A stretch of 64,000 bases of DNA from Pseudodesulfovibrio aespoeensis Aspo-2 (GCF_000176915.2 NC_014844.1:558001-622000), one strand, 5' to 3'; counted from the stretch's first letter, positions 43,530 to 53,072 are shown. The notes: generated from the sequence alone by a model not told the origin. Program-made: numbers and translations.

Positions 43530-43830
43530 GAGCTTGAAGTGGCTGAAAATCTTTGCGCTGATGCGGGATATGCAGGTGAGGGGCCGCGAAATGCTATCGA
43601 AAAAGCAGGGTATGCTCCGCATGTTCGGCCACGAGGAGAAGAGGTTGCGGAAAAAGAGCGCAACCCTGACTTCAAACCTCGGATGGGTCGTTGATGTGAG
43701 CCTGTCTTGGCTCAACCGTTTCAGATACTCTTGGTTAGATTTGATAACTTCTTTCATCTCACATGGCTTTGACTCATTTGGCTGCTGCTATCTTCACCTT
43801 GATAAAAACAGGAGTTATTGACGGATACAT
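43530..43830 (+). pseudogene. IS5-family transposase C-terminal remnant with frameshifts
   Basis: Three frames together recover a continuous IS5-type DDE transposase end. 'ENLCADAGYAGEGPRNAIEKAGYAPHVRPRGEE' and 'ERNPDFKPR' lie in one frame up to about 43685, 'WVVDVSLSWLNRFR' in the next, then 'ALTHLAAAIFTLIK' in the third from about 43766. The order matches the usual 'ADAGY...RPRGEE...NPD.KARRWVVE..HSWFNRFR...HLAAA' of IS5 members. At least two frameshifts and loss of the 5' half make it non-functional. It marks past transposition next to the uptake locus. Confidence 0.8.
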
Positions 43831-43876
43831 TCTAAAAATGATCTGCCATGATCGCTTGACAGTGCAACACCTTGTT

Positions 43877-43895
43877 GATAATGAAATTCAAAATC
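43877..43895 (+). promoter_or_regulatory. Fur-box-like site upstream of the AraC regulator
   Basis: GATAATGAAATTCAAAATC matches 15 of 19 positions of the classical Fur box GATAATGATAATCATTATC, including the entire left eight bases. It is 105 bp upstream of the AraC gene's ATG. This suggests iron repression of the regulator. Confidence 0.55.
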
Positions 43896-43999
43896 ACGAA
43901 AGATGGGGGCTGTTTCCCATGCCTGGGCGCAGGCTTTGCTTTTCTTTTTGTTCTGCGGATTGTTCCTAAACGCCTTGTTGAGGCTGTGAGGTTTGTGCC

Positions 44000-45055
44000 A
44001 TGTTCATGGATTTGGACCAGGGCGCGGGGGTCGGGGACCCCTCTCCCATGGTTGCCCGGCATCGGGAATATTACGGCAGCCTCGGTATGTTCGAGGAGAT
44101 GCCCCGGCCTGCACAGCCGCTTTGCTCTGGCTGCCGCTGGGAGGTGGTCCAGGGGTTTGGCGCGGGATTCACCGAGGTGCTGCATCTTGGCAGCGGCCCC
44201 AACGTGGGTATATGCGGCTACAAGTTCGACACCGCACCGGAAGGTGACTACAGGAAGTATTGCTCATCCCTTCAGTTCAGCATCATGCTGACGGGATCAT
44301 TCAGAATATCTTCCCTGGGCGACGGGAGGTCGGAGACCGTGCGCGCCGGTGATGTCTGGTTCTCTGCCGAAGGGGCGGAGGACGAGGTCCGTTGCACCCA
44401 TCCCGCCGGTGAGCTCATCAGCGGCGTATCGGTCGAAGTGTCGAGGAGCATGCTGGACCATTGGCTCGGCACAGCCTCCTGCAAGCTCAGCCGGACTCTC
44501 GAACGGATGGTGGACAAGCGTCTCAGCCACAGGGAGTTCATGGTGTGCGGGTCGTTCCCCAGGATGCGCTGCCTGTCAGCCTGCCATCCACTCATGCAGG
44601 TTGCCCGCAGCCTGCTCATGACCGAGCATGACACCGTTTGCGGGCGCTTGATGTTCGAGTCGCGCGCCCTGGATTATCTGAGCCAGGCTCTTGCGCTTGA
44701 TGGCTCTTTGCCGGAGCGCATGCAGGAAGACCGGTCGCAGCGACGGAAGGCCGTGGAGGCGGCGGTGGACATCCTTGACGAAGAGTGGGGCGCGCCGCCC
44801 ACCATCTCCGCGTTGTCGCGCCGGGTCGGGGTCAACGAGTGCTACCTCAAGACGGATTTCCGTGAGCGCACCGGGCTGTCCATCGGCGAGTATGTCCGAA
44901 GAATCCGGATGGAAAGCGCCCTGGCCCTCATTGAGTCCAGTCGCTGCTCGGTGCTCCAGGCGGCCACCTTTGTCGGGTATTCCAATCCCAGCCATTTCAG
45001 CCGCGCGTTCAAGCGGTTCCACGGCTATCTGCCATCCTCCTGCCTCTGCCGATGA
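44000..45055 (+). CDS. AraC-family regulator of the PchR/YbtA type
   Basis: The 351-residue protein has an N-terminal ligand-binding region without a known fold name (about residues 30-230, including 'SSLQFSIMLTGSFRIS' and 'AGDVWFSAEG') and a C-terminal double helix-turn-helix (about 255-350: 'TISALSRRVGVNECYLKTDFRERTGLSIGEYVRRIRME' region, then 'VLQAATFVGYSNPSHFSRAFKR'). The layout and the segment 'CYLKTDFRE' resemble PchR and YbtA, which activate siderophore receptor and transporter genes when the ferric ligand enters the cell. It begins the uptake locus, downstream of a Fur-box-like site. It is the best candidate to bind the tandem TTCCCG-type boxes nearby. Confidence 0.88.
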   Translation: MFMDLDQGAGVGDPSPMVARHREYYGSLGMFEEMPRPAQPLCSGCRWEVVQGFGAGFTEVLHLGSGPNVGICGYKFDTAPEGDYRKYCSSLQFSIMLTGSFRISSLGDGRSETVRAGDVWFSAEGAEDEVRCTHPAGELISGVSVEVSRSMLDHWLGTASCKLSRTLERMVDKRLSHREFMVCGSFPRMRCLSACHPLMQVARSLLMTEHDTVCGRLMFESRALDYLSQALALDGSLPERMQEDRSQRRKAVEAAVDILDEEWGAPPTISALSRRVGVNECYLKTDFRERTGLSIGEYVRRIRMESALALIESSRCSVLQAATFVGYSNPSHFSRAFKRFHGYLPSSCLCR

Positions 45056-45309
45056 GGAGAAACGCCTCCCCCGGATATGGATCGCGAGGATCGGGGCGGG
45101 GCTGTTTTCTGAATCTTTCTTTCTGACCGTAGCTGCCTGCCCGTGAATCCCGGTGGAGTTTTTCCCGGTCGCGATTCAGTTATTACCGATCGGGGTGGAA
45201 TTCCCGCCCTGGCCCCTGCATTGTCCTCGTGTTCCGCTCCAATGCGGCGATCAAAGCGGATCGGGGACGCCATGCCCGGCGTCTCCTTCTTTGCCAAGCG
45301 AGGTATTCA
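45056..45309. other. Intergenic region carrying tandem operator A
   Basis: The 254-bp gap between the AraC gene and the first ABC gene contains the two-copy box at 45162-45199 and no gene. A third partial copy (GAATCCCGGTGGAG) lies just upstream at about 45146. Confidence 0.6.
45162..45199 (+). promoter_or_regulatory. Tandem operator box A
   Basis: TTCCCGGTCGCG (45162-45173) and TTACCGATCGGG (45183-45194), with starts 21 bases apart, followed by GTGGA. It shares the pattern with boxes at 48941-48979 and 62918-62952. It sits 111 bp before the first ABC transporter ATG. The two helical-turn spacing of near-identical sites is typical of AraC-family binding. Confidence 0.6.
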
Positions 45310-47127
45310 ATGCGATCACAGGAAGATTGTTCGGGCTGCGGGCAGGAACATGTCGGTTCCGCCCGGCATCGGGAAGAACGGATTCCCGGCATTTGGGAGC
45401 TGATGCGCCCGGTGCGGGCGGGCATCCGCACGGCCATAGCCATGTCGGCCATTGGCTCGGTGGCCGGGTTGGCCGGAGTGGCCGCGCTGGCCCTGGTGGT
45501 CACGGCGTTGCTGGGTCACGATCCCCGGCTCTGGGTCTGGGTGTGCCTGTCCATCGGGCTGACCCTGGTCAGCATCCTGCTGCGGGTGCAGGCATTCACC
45601 GTCTCCCACCTGGCGGCCTTCAAGCTGGAGGTCAGGCTGCGTACCGGACTGACGGACCACCTGGCCCGGATTCCCCTGGGCTATCTTCTGGGGCAGGGGT
45701 CCGGGGTCATCACCAAGGTGGTGCAGGACGATGTCAAGAACCTGCACGCGTTCGTGGCGGACAGCACGCCGTTGTTGGGCCGGGGCGTGGCTACGCCCGT
45801 GGTCACGCTGGCCCTGCTGCTGGCCATAGACTGGCGGCTGGCGCTGGTGGCGCTCGGCGTGCTGCTGGTCGGCGCCCTGGCGGTGTGCCTGTGCATGCGC
45901 GGCAAGACCGAGCTGCAACGCCGCTATGACGCGGAGCGGGAACGGATCAACGGCACGGTGGTTGAGTTTGTCCAGGCCATGCCCGTGGTGCGGACCTTTG
46001 ACGACGGCGCCGCCTCCTTTGGCCGCTACCAGGCCGCCCTGGACGGATTCAAGGCGACCATGTCCGAGTGGCTTCGGGTCTCCGGCACCAGCGGCAAGCT
46101 GGCCATCACGGTGCTTGCCCCTATGCCCACCCTGCTGGCCCTGACGCTGGGCGGGCTGATGCTCTACCACGGCGGTGATCTGGATTTCGCCTCCTGGGCC
46201 GCAGTCCTCCTGCTTGGAACAGGCATGGCCGAATCCCTGGCCCCGCTCATGTGGCTCAACTTCTTCATCCGCAAGGCCAACGCCAGCGCGCGCCGCATCC
46301 ATGAGCTCATGGCCGTGCCCGAGCTGCCCGCCTCGGTCAGGGAGACCCTGCCGCAGGACGCGTCCGTGACCTTTGAGAACGTCAGCTTTGCCTACGAAGG
46401 CCGGGATGACGACGCCCTGATCGACATCGGCTTCACGGTGCCAACCGGGACCGTGACAGCCCTGGTCGGTCCGTCGGGCGCGGGCAAGAGCACGGTGGCG
46501 CGGCTGATCCCTCGTTTCTGGGACGTGCGCCGGGGCGCGGTACGGATCGGCGGGGCAGACGTGCGCGACATGACCCCGCAGACCCTGATGGGCAACGTCT
46601 CCTTCGTCTTTCAGGACGCATTTCTTTTCCACGACACCATTGCCGCCAACATCCGCATGGGCCGTCCCGACGCCTCCATGGAGGAGGTGGAACAGGCCGC
46701 CCGCGCCGCCCAGGCGCACGACTTCATCAGCGAACTGCCCAACGGATACGAGGCCATGGCCGGGGAGCGCGGCACCCGGCTCTCGGGCGGACAGCGCCAG
46801 CGCATCACCATCGCCCGCGCCATCCTGCAGGGTTGCCCTGTGGTGGTCCTGGACGAGGCCACGGCCTTTGCCGATCCGGAAAATGAGGCGGCGCTCATCG
46901 CGGCGCTGGCCAACCTGATGAAGGGACGCACGGTGATCATCATCGCACACCGTCTCTCCACCATCCGCGACGCCGATCAGATCGTGGTTCTGGACTATGG
47001 GCGGGTGGCGGAATCAGGCCGCCATGACGGCCTTGTGGCGGCGGGCGGTGTCTACGCCCGCCTTTGGGACAGTTACGAGCGGGCGCGCGGCTGGACATTG
47101 GGCCGCGGCGTCGATGCAGAAGCCTGA
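45310..47127 (+). CDS. ABC half-transporter of the YbtP/IrtA siderophore group
   Basis: The 605-residue protein from the ATG at 45310 (GAGG upstream) has six membrane helices (about residues 30-310) and an ATPase domain (about 345-585) with Walker A 'GPSGAGKST', Q-loop 'VFQDAFLFHDTIAANI', signature 'LSGGQRQR' and Walker B 'VVLDEATAFADPENE'. The 'DEATAFADPENE' phrasing is characteristic of YbtP, YbtQ and IrtA, which are exporter-fold proteins that import ferric siderophores. A short Cys-rich N-terminus ('CSGCGQEH') is odd. It is followed by its partner 13 bp later. Together they should form the inner-membrane heterodimer for the ligand taken up by the TonB receptor. Confidence 0.9.
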   Translation: MRSQEDCSGCGQEHVGSARHREERIPGIWELMRPVRAGIRTAIAMSAIGSVAGLAGVAALALVVTALLGHDPRLWVWVCLSIGLTLVSILLRVQAFTVSHLAAFKLEVRLRTGLTDHLARIPLGYLLGQGSGVITKVVQDDVKNLHAFVADSTPLLGRGVATPVVTLALLLAIDWRLALVALGVLLVGALAVCLCMRGKTELQRRYDAERERINGTVVEFVQAMPVVRTFDDGAASFGRYQAALDGFKATMSEWLRVSGTSGKLAITVLAPMPTLLALTLGGLMLYHGGDLDFASWAAVLLLGTGMAESLAPLMWLNFFIRKANASARRIHELMAVPELPASVRETLPQDASVTFENVSFAYEGRDDDALIDIGFTVPTGTVTALVGPSGAGKSTVARLIPRFWDVRRGAVRIGGADVRDMTPQTLMGNVSFVFQDAFLFHDTIAANIRMGRPDASMEEVEQAARAAQAHDFISELPNGYEAMAGERGTRLSGGQRQRITIARAILQGCPVVVLDEATAFADPENEAALIAALANLMKGRTVIIIAHRLSTIRDADQIVVLDYGRVAESGRHDGLVAAGGVYARLWDSYERARGWTLGRGVDAEA

Positions 47128-47140
47128 GGGAGGATGAGCC

Positions 47141-48931
47141 ATGACTATAAGAACTGACGCGGTGCCGCCGTTGGCCGAAACGTGGAAAAGGATGCAACTG
47201 GCCAGCGGGGACCAGGTGGGGGCGCTGCGGACGTGCATGCTCTTCTCCATCCTGTCCGCCGTGGCCCAGGGGCTGGGCTTCGCCTGCTTCTATCCGCTGC
47301 TGGGGAATCTTCTGGCCACGCCCTCGGACTGGGACACGGTCTGCCTTTGGGCGGGCGCGCTGGCCGTGTGCGCCGTGCTCGACACGGCCTTTGTCTGGAT
47401 GTCCCGCCGTTTCGACTACACCGGCTGCATTGCCGAAGTGACCCACCAACTGCGGATCAGGCTGGGCGAGCAGCTTCGCCGGATGCCCCTGGAGAATCTC
47501 TACGACAGGCGCACAGGGGAGCTCTCCGCCGTGCTGACCGGCAACGTTGACGAGGTGGTCACGCCCATGGGGATTCTCTCCTCGGCCTTCCTGACCATCC
47601 TTATCACCCCGGCGGTGTCGGTGGCGGCCACGGCGCTGGTGGACTGGCGGCTGGCCCTGGCCATGGCCGCGGTCTTCCCGCTGGCCCTGCCGCTCTATTA
47701 TTGGCGGCGTCGCAGCTCGGGCCGGTCCATGCGCACCCTTGCGGCGGCCCACGCCAGAACCAACTCCGAGATGATCGAATATGTCCAGGGGCTGCCTGTG
47801 CTCAGGGCCACCAACCAGGTGGGCGGGCGGTTCGAGCGGCTGCGGGCCGCCCTGGCGCATCTGCAAGAGGTCCAGAAAGAGGCGCAGCTGCGGGCCGTGT
47901 GGCCGGGCGTGCTTTTCTCCTCCCTGGTCCAGATCGGGATCATCGTGGCCCTCTCCCTTGGCGTGTGGTTCATCCTGGCCGGGACGCTGGACGTGGCCGT
48001 GCTGGTGGCGCTGCTCATCGTGGTCGTGCGTTTCAGCGAGCCTCTGGCACTGATCTACGGGCTCAGTCCGGTGTTCGACTACATGGAGGCAGGCTTCGAG
48101 CAACTGGAAAAGCTGTTTTCCGTGAGACCCCTGCCCGTGCCTGAATCCGCCAAGACCCCGCAGCGGTTCGATGTGGCCTTTGAGGGAGTCCGGTTCCGGT
48201 ATGCCGACACCGACGTGGACGTGCTGCAAGAGGTGAGCTTCAGGCTGCCCGAACGCTCCCTCACCGCACTGGTCGGGCCGTCGGGTTCCGGCAAGACCAC
48301 CATCACCAAGCTGATCATGCGCTACGCCGACCCCCAGGCGGGGCATGTCCGCATCGGCGGGGTGGACGTGCGGGACATGGAACCCAGGGCGCTGATGGGC
48401 TGCGTTTCCGTGGTGTTTCAGGATGTCTACCTGTTTGACGACACCATCCACGCCAACATCCTCATGGGTCGGCCCGGAGCCACCGACGCCGAGGTGGAGA
48501 CCGCGGCCAGGGCCGCGCACTGCCACGAATTTATCACCCGACTGCCCGACGGCTACCGGACACGGGTCGGCGATATCGGCGGCTGCCTGTCCGGCGGCGA
48601 GCGTCAGCGCATCAGCATCGCACGGGCCATTCTCAAGGATGCCCCCATCGTCATGCTGGACGAGCCCACGGCCGCCCTGGACACCGAGAGCGAGGTAGCG
48701 GTGCAGCAGGCCATCGACACGCTGGTGCGGGACAAGACCGTGGTTGTCATCGCGCATCGGCTTTCAACCATTGTCGGTGCCGACACCATCCTGGTCATTG
48801 ATGATGGAAAGCTCGTCCAGCAGGGCGGGCACGCCGAACTGCTGGCTCAGGCCGGACGGTATCGCAGCATGTGGGAGGCGCAGCAGGGCGTCAAGGACTG
48901 GCACTTTGTCAAGGCGGCCAAGGCCCGATAG
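47141..48931 (+). CDS. ABC half-transporter of the YbtQ/IrtB siderophore group
   Basis: This 596-residue exporter-fold ABC protein has transmembrane helices (about residues 25-310) and an ATPase domain with Walker A 'GPSGSGKTT' (about 380-388), 'VVFQDVYLFDDTIHANI', signature 'LSGGERQR' and Walker B 'IVMLDEPTAALDTESE'. GGGAGGATG precedes the ATG. Non-identical to its upstream partner, consistent with a heterodimer. Context between operators A and B, with a TonB receptor following, supports a metallophore import role. Export of a toxic metabolite is the alternative. Confidence 0.9.
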   Translation: MTIRTDAVPPLAETWKRMQLASGDQVGALRTCMLFSILSAVAQGLGFACFYPLLGNLLATPSDWDTVCLWAGALAVCAVLDTAFVWMSRRFDYTGCIAEVTHQLRIRLGEQLRRMPLENLYDRRTGELSAVLTGNVDEVVTPMGILSSAFLTILITPAVSVAATALVDWRLALAMAAVFPLALPLYYWRRRSSGRSMRTLAAAHARTNSEMIEYVQGLPVLRATNQVGGRFERLRAALAHLQEVQKEAQLRAVWPGVLFSSLVQIGIIVALSLGVWFILAGTLDVAVLVALLIVVVRFSEPLALIYGLSPVFDYMEAGFEQLEKLFSVRPLPVPESAKTPQRFDVAFEGVRFRYADTDVDVLQEVSFRLPERSLTALVGPSGSGKTTITKLIMRYADPQAGHVRIGGVDVRDMEPRALMGCVSVVFQDVYLFDDTIHANILMGRPGATDAEVETAARAAHCHEFITRLPDGYRTRVGDIGGCLSGGERQRISIARAILKDAPIVMLDEPTAALDTESEVAVQQAIDTLVRDKTVVVIAHRLSTIVGADTILVIDDGKLVQQGGHAELLAQAGRYRSMWEAQQGVKDWHFVKAAKAR

Positions 48932-48940
48932 ACGCAGGGT

Positions 48941-48979
48941 TTCCCGGTCGGGGCTGGTGTTTTTCCCGATCCGGGTGGA
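48941..48979 (+). promoter_or_regulatory. Tandem operator box B
   Basis: TTCCCGGTCGGG (48941-48952) and TTCCCGATCCGGG (48963-48975), starts 22 bases apart, followed by TGGA. It lies 64-102 bp upstream of the TonB-receptor ATG and directly after the end of the second ABC gene. The first copy is nearly a perfect palindrome, CCCGGTCGGG. Confidence 0.65.
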
Positions 48980-49042
48980 CCCGTGCCCCTCCACGCCACT
49001 ACACCTGCCGAATTATCCATAACCTGAGGAGGATTAATAAGG

Positions 49043-51208
49043 ATGAAACAGATATCGACTCGCTCCGCCACAGGGCGACCCGCTGGCCTGCCTTCGCGGC
49101 TGGCGGTCCTGGCCTTGCCGGTACTCGCCTTGTTCCTGTTGTGCGGGGGCGCGCTGGCGGCAGAGAGCGAAACGCGGCAGGAGGGCGCGGTCACGCTGGA
49201 GGCGGTCAAGGTCACGGCCAACAAGATGGAGGAAGACCCCATGGACGTGCCTCAGAACATCACCGTGATCAGCGAAATGGACATTGAGGAAAAGGGGATG
49301 AAGGACATCACGGATATCATCAAGACCGTTCCGGGCATGTCGTGCTCTCCGGACCACGGCGTAGCGGTCAACTTTCGCGGTCTGAACGCCTCGATGTTCA
49401 CCAACAACAACCCCGTGGCTCTGTATGTCGACGGCGTGGGGCAAAGCTCCCGCTACGGATTCGACACCTCCCTGGTCAATGTGCAGCGCGTGGAGGTGCT
49501 GCACGGCGCGCAGTCGACCCTGTGGGGCAAGGACGCCATGGGTGCGGTCATCAACGTCGTCACCAAGGATCCCACCAACACCTGGGATGGCAAGGTCGGC
49601 GGCGAGTACGGCAGCTGGCAGTATGGCAAGGGCATGGCCAGCCTCAACGGCCCCCTGGTTGAGGACAACCTGTTTTTCGGCTTCGGAGCCCAGTATCAGC
49701 GGGACCAGGGTTGGATCAAGAACGACTACCCCGGCACGGAGAAGGACGCCAACCGCCAGCGGCAGATGCGCGGCAACAGCTACCTGCTCTGGACGCCCGA
49801 AGGCAACCAGGATTTGAAGGTGCGCCTCTCTGTGCGTCATGACGAAGACAAGCGTTACTGGGGCGACATGTACAACATGGGCGCTGGCAAGACCCTGTCC
49901 TCGTTCAGCGCTTCCGATGCCAAGCACGTCAGCTATGAAGTGGACACCTGGACCAAGACCACTGATGATGTCCAAAGTGTGAAGGTTGACAATGAATTCA
50001 AAAGGTTCAACCTCGAATCCATCACCGCGCACAAGACCCAGAAGATTAAAGGCGTCTGGGACGGGGATCACGCCGATATCGCCGCCAACCTGGGGTTGAG
50101 AATGTTCGATGAGAACCACTCGGAGACCTGGTCCCAGGAGTTCCGGTTCTCCAGCCCCGAAACCAAAGGATTCCGGTGGACGGGCGGTGTGTATGCCGAC
50201 TCCGAGCGGCGCACCCAGGGGCCTTACGGCCAGCAGATGATCTCCGGTGGCATTCCCTATGACTACGATGCCCGCTCCAAGGCGCACAGCGATACCATGG
50301 CGACCTTCGGCCAGGCCATGGTCCCGTTGTGGGAGCGTTTCGAGCTGACGCTGGGCGGCAGGGCCCAGCGCATCAACAAGGGCATGGACATGACCTTCAA
50401 CCAGACCGATCTCTCCACCGGGACGCTGGTGTATTCCTATCACATGAGGGGAGACAAGACCGAGAACGCCCTGCTGCCCAAGGCCGCGCTGACCTACGAC
50501 TTCAATGACAACTGGGCCACCTATGTGTCCTACTCGCACGGATACATGCCCGGCGGATTCAACTACTTCGCCATGGCAGGCTCGGCGGACGAAAACTCCT
50601 TCAAGCCGGAGAAATCCATCAACTACGAGTGGGGTATCAAGGCCGGGCATGATTCGTTCCGTATGTCTGCGGATGTCTTTTACATGGATATCAAGGATAT
50701 CCATGTCTACAAGGTGGTGGGCGGCATGTTCGTCACGGACAACGCCAAGAAGGCGCACTCCACGGGAGCCGAATTCCAGGCCACCTATCTGCCCTGGGAG
50801 ACGGTGGAGTTGAGCGCCTCGGCCAGCGTGATCCGGGCCAGGTACGACGATTACGACACCGGCTCGCAGCAATTCAAGGGCTATCGGATCGAGCAAACTC
50901 CCGATTATTCCATTATGCTTGGTGCCGCCTACCATGATCCCAGTGGCTTCTATGCTCGGGTGGATGGCCGCCACTATGGCATTCGGACATTCTACAACGG
51001 GACCTCCATGGACTTCACCACAGCCGACCCGTACTCCGTGGTCGACGGCAGGATCGGCTACCGCGTTGATGGCTTTGATGTCTATGCCTACATGAAGAAC
51101 ATGTTCAACGAAGGCTATGTCACTGCGTATCGCGCCAACAGCCTGATGACCATCGCCGGCGTCGGGGAACCCCGGAACATGGGCGTCGGCGTGCTCTACA
51201 GCTTCTGA
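49043..51208 (+). CDS. TonB-dependent outer-membrane receptor
   Basis: The 721-residue receptor has an N-terminal signal (hydrophobic segment about residues 20-40, 'ALAAES'), a TonB-box-like 'LEAVKVTANK' (about 52-61), a plug domain (about 70-190, 'VPQNITVISEMDIEEKGMKDITDIIKTVPGM' region and 'VNVQRVEVLHGAQSTLWGKDAMGAVINVVTK') and a 22-strand barrel ending in 'GVLYSF'. AGGAGG precedes the start. It falls in the siderophore/cobalamin receptor class; the ligand is not evident. It is preceded by operator B and followed by DUF4198 and the LolA-like/barrel/RND genes, so it is the outer-membrane entry point of the locus. Confidence 0.95.
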   Translation: MKQISTRSATGRPAGLPSRLAVLALPVLALFLLCGGALAAESETRQEGAVTLEAVKVTANKMEEDPMDVPQNITVISEMDIEEKGMKDITDIIKTVPGMSCSPDHGVAVNFRGLNASMFTNNNPVALYVDGVGQSSRYGFDTSLVNVQRVEVLHGAQSTLWGKDAMGAVINVVTKDPTNTWDGKVGGEYGSWQYGKGMASLNGPLVEDNLFFGFGAQYQRDQGWIKNDYPGTEKDANRQRQMRGNSYLLWTPEGNQDLKVRLSVRHDEDKRYWGDMYNMGAGKTLSSFSASDAKHVSYEVDTWTKTTDDVQSVKVDNEFKRFNLESITAHKTQKIKGVWDGDHADIAANLGLRMFDENHSETWSQEFRFSSPETKGFRWTGGVYADSERRTQGPYGQQMISGGIPYDYDARSKAHSDTMATFGQAMVPLWERFELTLGGRAQRINKGMDMTFNQTDLSTGTLVYSYHMRGDKTENALLPKAALTYDFNDNWATYVSYSHGYMPGGFNYFAMAGSADENSFKPEKSINYEWGIKAGHDSFRMSADVFYMDIKDIHVYKVVGGMFVTDNAKKAHSTGAEFQATYLPWETVELSASASVIRARYDDYDTGSQQFKGYRIEQTPDYSIMLGAAYHDPSGFYARVDGRHYGIRTFYNGTSMDFTTADPYSVVDGRIGYRVDGFDVYAYMKNMFNEGYVTAYRANSLMTIAGVGEPRNMGVGVLYSF

Positions 51209-51291
51209 CGATTTTTTTTGTCAGTGCGGTGATTTTGATTGTCGCCCTCATGATGGGCTGTGTCGGATAACCTGCAATCATAGGAGAAAAC

Positions 51292-52179
51292 ATGAAAAAG
51301 CTACTTTTTGTCCTCTTCTGCCTGGTCTTTGGTACAGCGGTCAGCGCGCAGGCGCATTCGGTCTGGATCAACAACTTTGTGTCCGAGGCGCACCAGCCGC
51401 CCCATTCCATTGTCTCCATCGGCTGGGGGCATGCCATGCCCATGGACGACATCCCCAACTCCCCCAACGGGCGCATCCTGCTGGAGAGCTTCCAGGTGAT
51501 CGATCCGGACCTGAACCGGACCGACTTGCGCACGCCTGCCGCGGACGAGAGCAAGCCGTCGCAGGTCACGGCCAATTTTGACGTCTTCCCCGGTGATCTG
51601 GCCGTGCAGAAGGTCGCGCTGAAGAAAGAGAGCAAGCCCGGCGTATACCAATTCAGCGCGGTTTCCGTGCCCACCTTCTACACGCAGTATCTGGACAAGG
51701 GCGGTCGCCAGCGTATCGCCCTCAAGCCCCGCGACCAGGTCAAGGACATCGACAAGCTACTCATGTCGGTCAAGTTCCAGGCCTTTGCCAAGTCCTATAT
51801 GACCGTGGGTGGCCAGTGGACCCAGCCCAAGCCCCTCGGGCACGGCCTGGAGATCACTCCGGTCACGGACCTGAGCAACCTTCGCGTGGGTGACCTGGTC
51901 CAGGTGGAGGTGCTGTTCAACGGCGAACCTCTGAGCGTCACGGCCAAGAGCGTTGACTACATCACGGCCTACAGCGCCGGGTTTGGTCAGAGCGATCATT
52001 TCTCCCTGCAATCCTACATCATGCAGGGCAAGGCCCAGTTCCGCGTGCAGTGCGCCGGGCAGTGGATGGTCAGCGTCAACCACAAGGAAGACGTGACCAG
52101 CGACGGCCCCATGAAGGAACTCTCCGGCAAGGCGGACCAAGTGTACCACGGCGCGAGCCTGACCTTCACCGTCAAGTAG
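51292..52179 (+). CDS. Periplasmic DUF4198-like protein
   Basis: This 295-residue protein has a signal peptide (about residues 1-21, ending 'SAQAHS'). The mature protein begins with His and Trp ('HSVWINNF'), as in DUF4198/NikM-like proteins thought to bind metal ions or metal complexes through the exposed N-terminal His. 'RVGDLVQVEVLFNGEPLSVTAKSV' is a typical beta-sandwich strand set. It follows the TonB receptor by 83 bp, suggesting it handles the metal or ligand in the periplasm. A UUCG hairpin follows. Confidence 0.85.
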   Translation: MKKLLFVLFCLVFGTAVSAQAHSVWINNFVSEAHQPPHSIVSIGWGHAMPMDDIPNSPNGRILLESFQVIDPDLNRTDLRTPAADESKPSQVTANFDVFPGDLAVQKVALKKESKPGVYQFSAVSVPTFYTQYLDKGGRQRIALKPRDQVKDIDKLLMSVKFQAFAKSYMTVGGQWTQPKPLGHGLEITPVTDLSNLRVGDLVQVEVLFNGEPLSVTAKSVDYITAYSAGFGQSDHFSLQSYIMQGKAQFRVQCAGQWMVSVNHKEDVTSDGPMKELSGKADQVYHGASLTFTVK

Positions 52180-52192
52180 CCTCCTCCCTCTG

Positions 52193-52214
52193 GCCGGGGG
52201 CTTCGGCCCCCGGC
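52193..52214 (+). terminator. UUCG-loop hairpin after the DUF4198 gene
   Basis: GCCGGGGGC-TTCG-GCCCCCGGC, nine perfect pairs, begins 14 bp after the stop codon. It lacks a T-run, so it may be an RNA processing or partial termination site separating the receptor unit from the LolA-like/RND unit. Confidence 0.55.
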
Positions 52215-52277
52215 TCCTCCGGGGAGACCCGGTTTTCATTCGACCCTCAGCTTATATCCGACAAGGAGACGTGCGAC

Positions 52278-53072
52278 ATGTCGAGATACGCACTCCCGAT
52301 TCTGGCCTTGATGCTGGCTATTGTCGCGGTTCCGGCCCTGGCCGGGGATCTTTCTGTGGACCTGCCCGGCACGGACATCATGACCCTGGTGCACGACCGG
52401 CCCGACGGCGATGATCGGTCCTCGGTCATCATCATGACCCTGCTCAACAAGCGGGGCAGCAAGCGCGTGCGCGAAGTGAAGAGTTATTCCAAGGACTTCG
52501 GCAAGGACAAGCAGTCGATCATGGTGTTTCTTGAGCCAGCCGATGTCCGGAAGACGGCCTACCTTTCCTGGGAGTACGACGAGCCGGGCAGAGAGGATGA
52601 CAAATGGCTGTACATGCCTGCAATGCGCAAGACCCGGCGCATCAGCGGGGCGTCCAGGAACGAGTATTTCATGGGCACGGACTTCACCTACGACGACATG
52701 GGCAAGCGCCGCGTGGACGAGGACACCCACCGGCTGCTGGGAGAGGAGTCCGTAGACGGGCTTGATTGCTGGAAGGTCGAGTGCGTCCCCGTGGACTCGG
52801 AGGACATGTACACCCGCCGGGTCGTCTGGGTGCGCAAGGACGCCTGCGTGGTGATCAAGGCCGAGTATTACGACAAGGACGGGTTATTGAAGATATTCAG
52901 GGTGTTGGACGTACGCAACCAGGACGGAATCTGGACGGTGTTCCGCTCCGAGATGGAAAACGTGGTTCGCGAACATCGGACCGTCATGGAAACCACGACC
53001 ATCGCCTATGACACCGGACTTGAAGACAGCCTGTTCCGCGTTGCCACCATTGAACGGGGATGGATGCAGTAG
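52278..53072 (+). CDS. LolA-like periplasmic carrier (outer membrane lipoprotein-sorting protein family), second member
   Basis: The protein has 264 residues from the ATG at 52278 (AAGGAG nine bases upstream). Signal peptide about residues 1-22 ('VPALAG'). The mature part has the LolA-like family pattern ('SVIIMTLLNKRGSKRVREVKSYSKDF', 'QSIMVFLEPADVRKTAYLSWEYDE', 'DDKWLYMPAMRKTRRISG', 'RRVVWVRKDACVVIKAEYYDKDG'). It overlaps the barrel gene by 13 bp and precedes an RND pump. This is the same module as at 11346-13521 but driven by a different pump. Inference: it carries a hydrophobic ligand between the RND pump and the barrel. Confidence 0.87.
   Translation: MSRYALPILALMLAIVAVPALAGDLSVDLPGTDIMTLVHDRPDGDDRSSVIIMTLLNKRGSKRVREVKSYSKDFGKDKQSIMVFLEPADVRKTAYLSWEYDEPGREDDKWLYMPAMRKTRRISGASRNEYFMGTDFTYDDMGKRRVDEDTHRLLGEESVDGLDCWKVECVPVDSEDMYTRRVVWVRKDACVVIKAEYYDKDGLLKIFRVLDVRNQDGIWTVFRSEMENVVREHRTVMETTTIAYDTGLEDSLFRVATIERGWMQ

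Noticed and set aside
48932-49042. A cobalamin riboswitch before the TonB receptor
   Set aside because: The leader is only about 110 bp and lacks the B12-box; the tandem operator explains the conserved sequence better.
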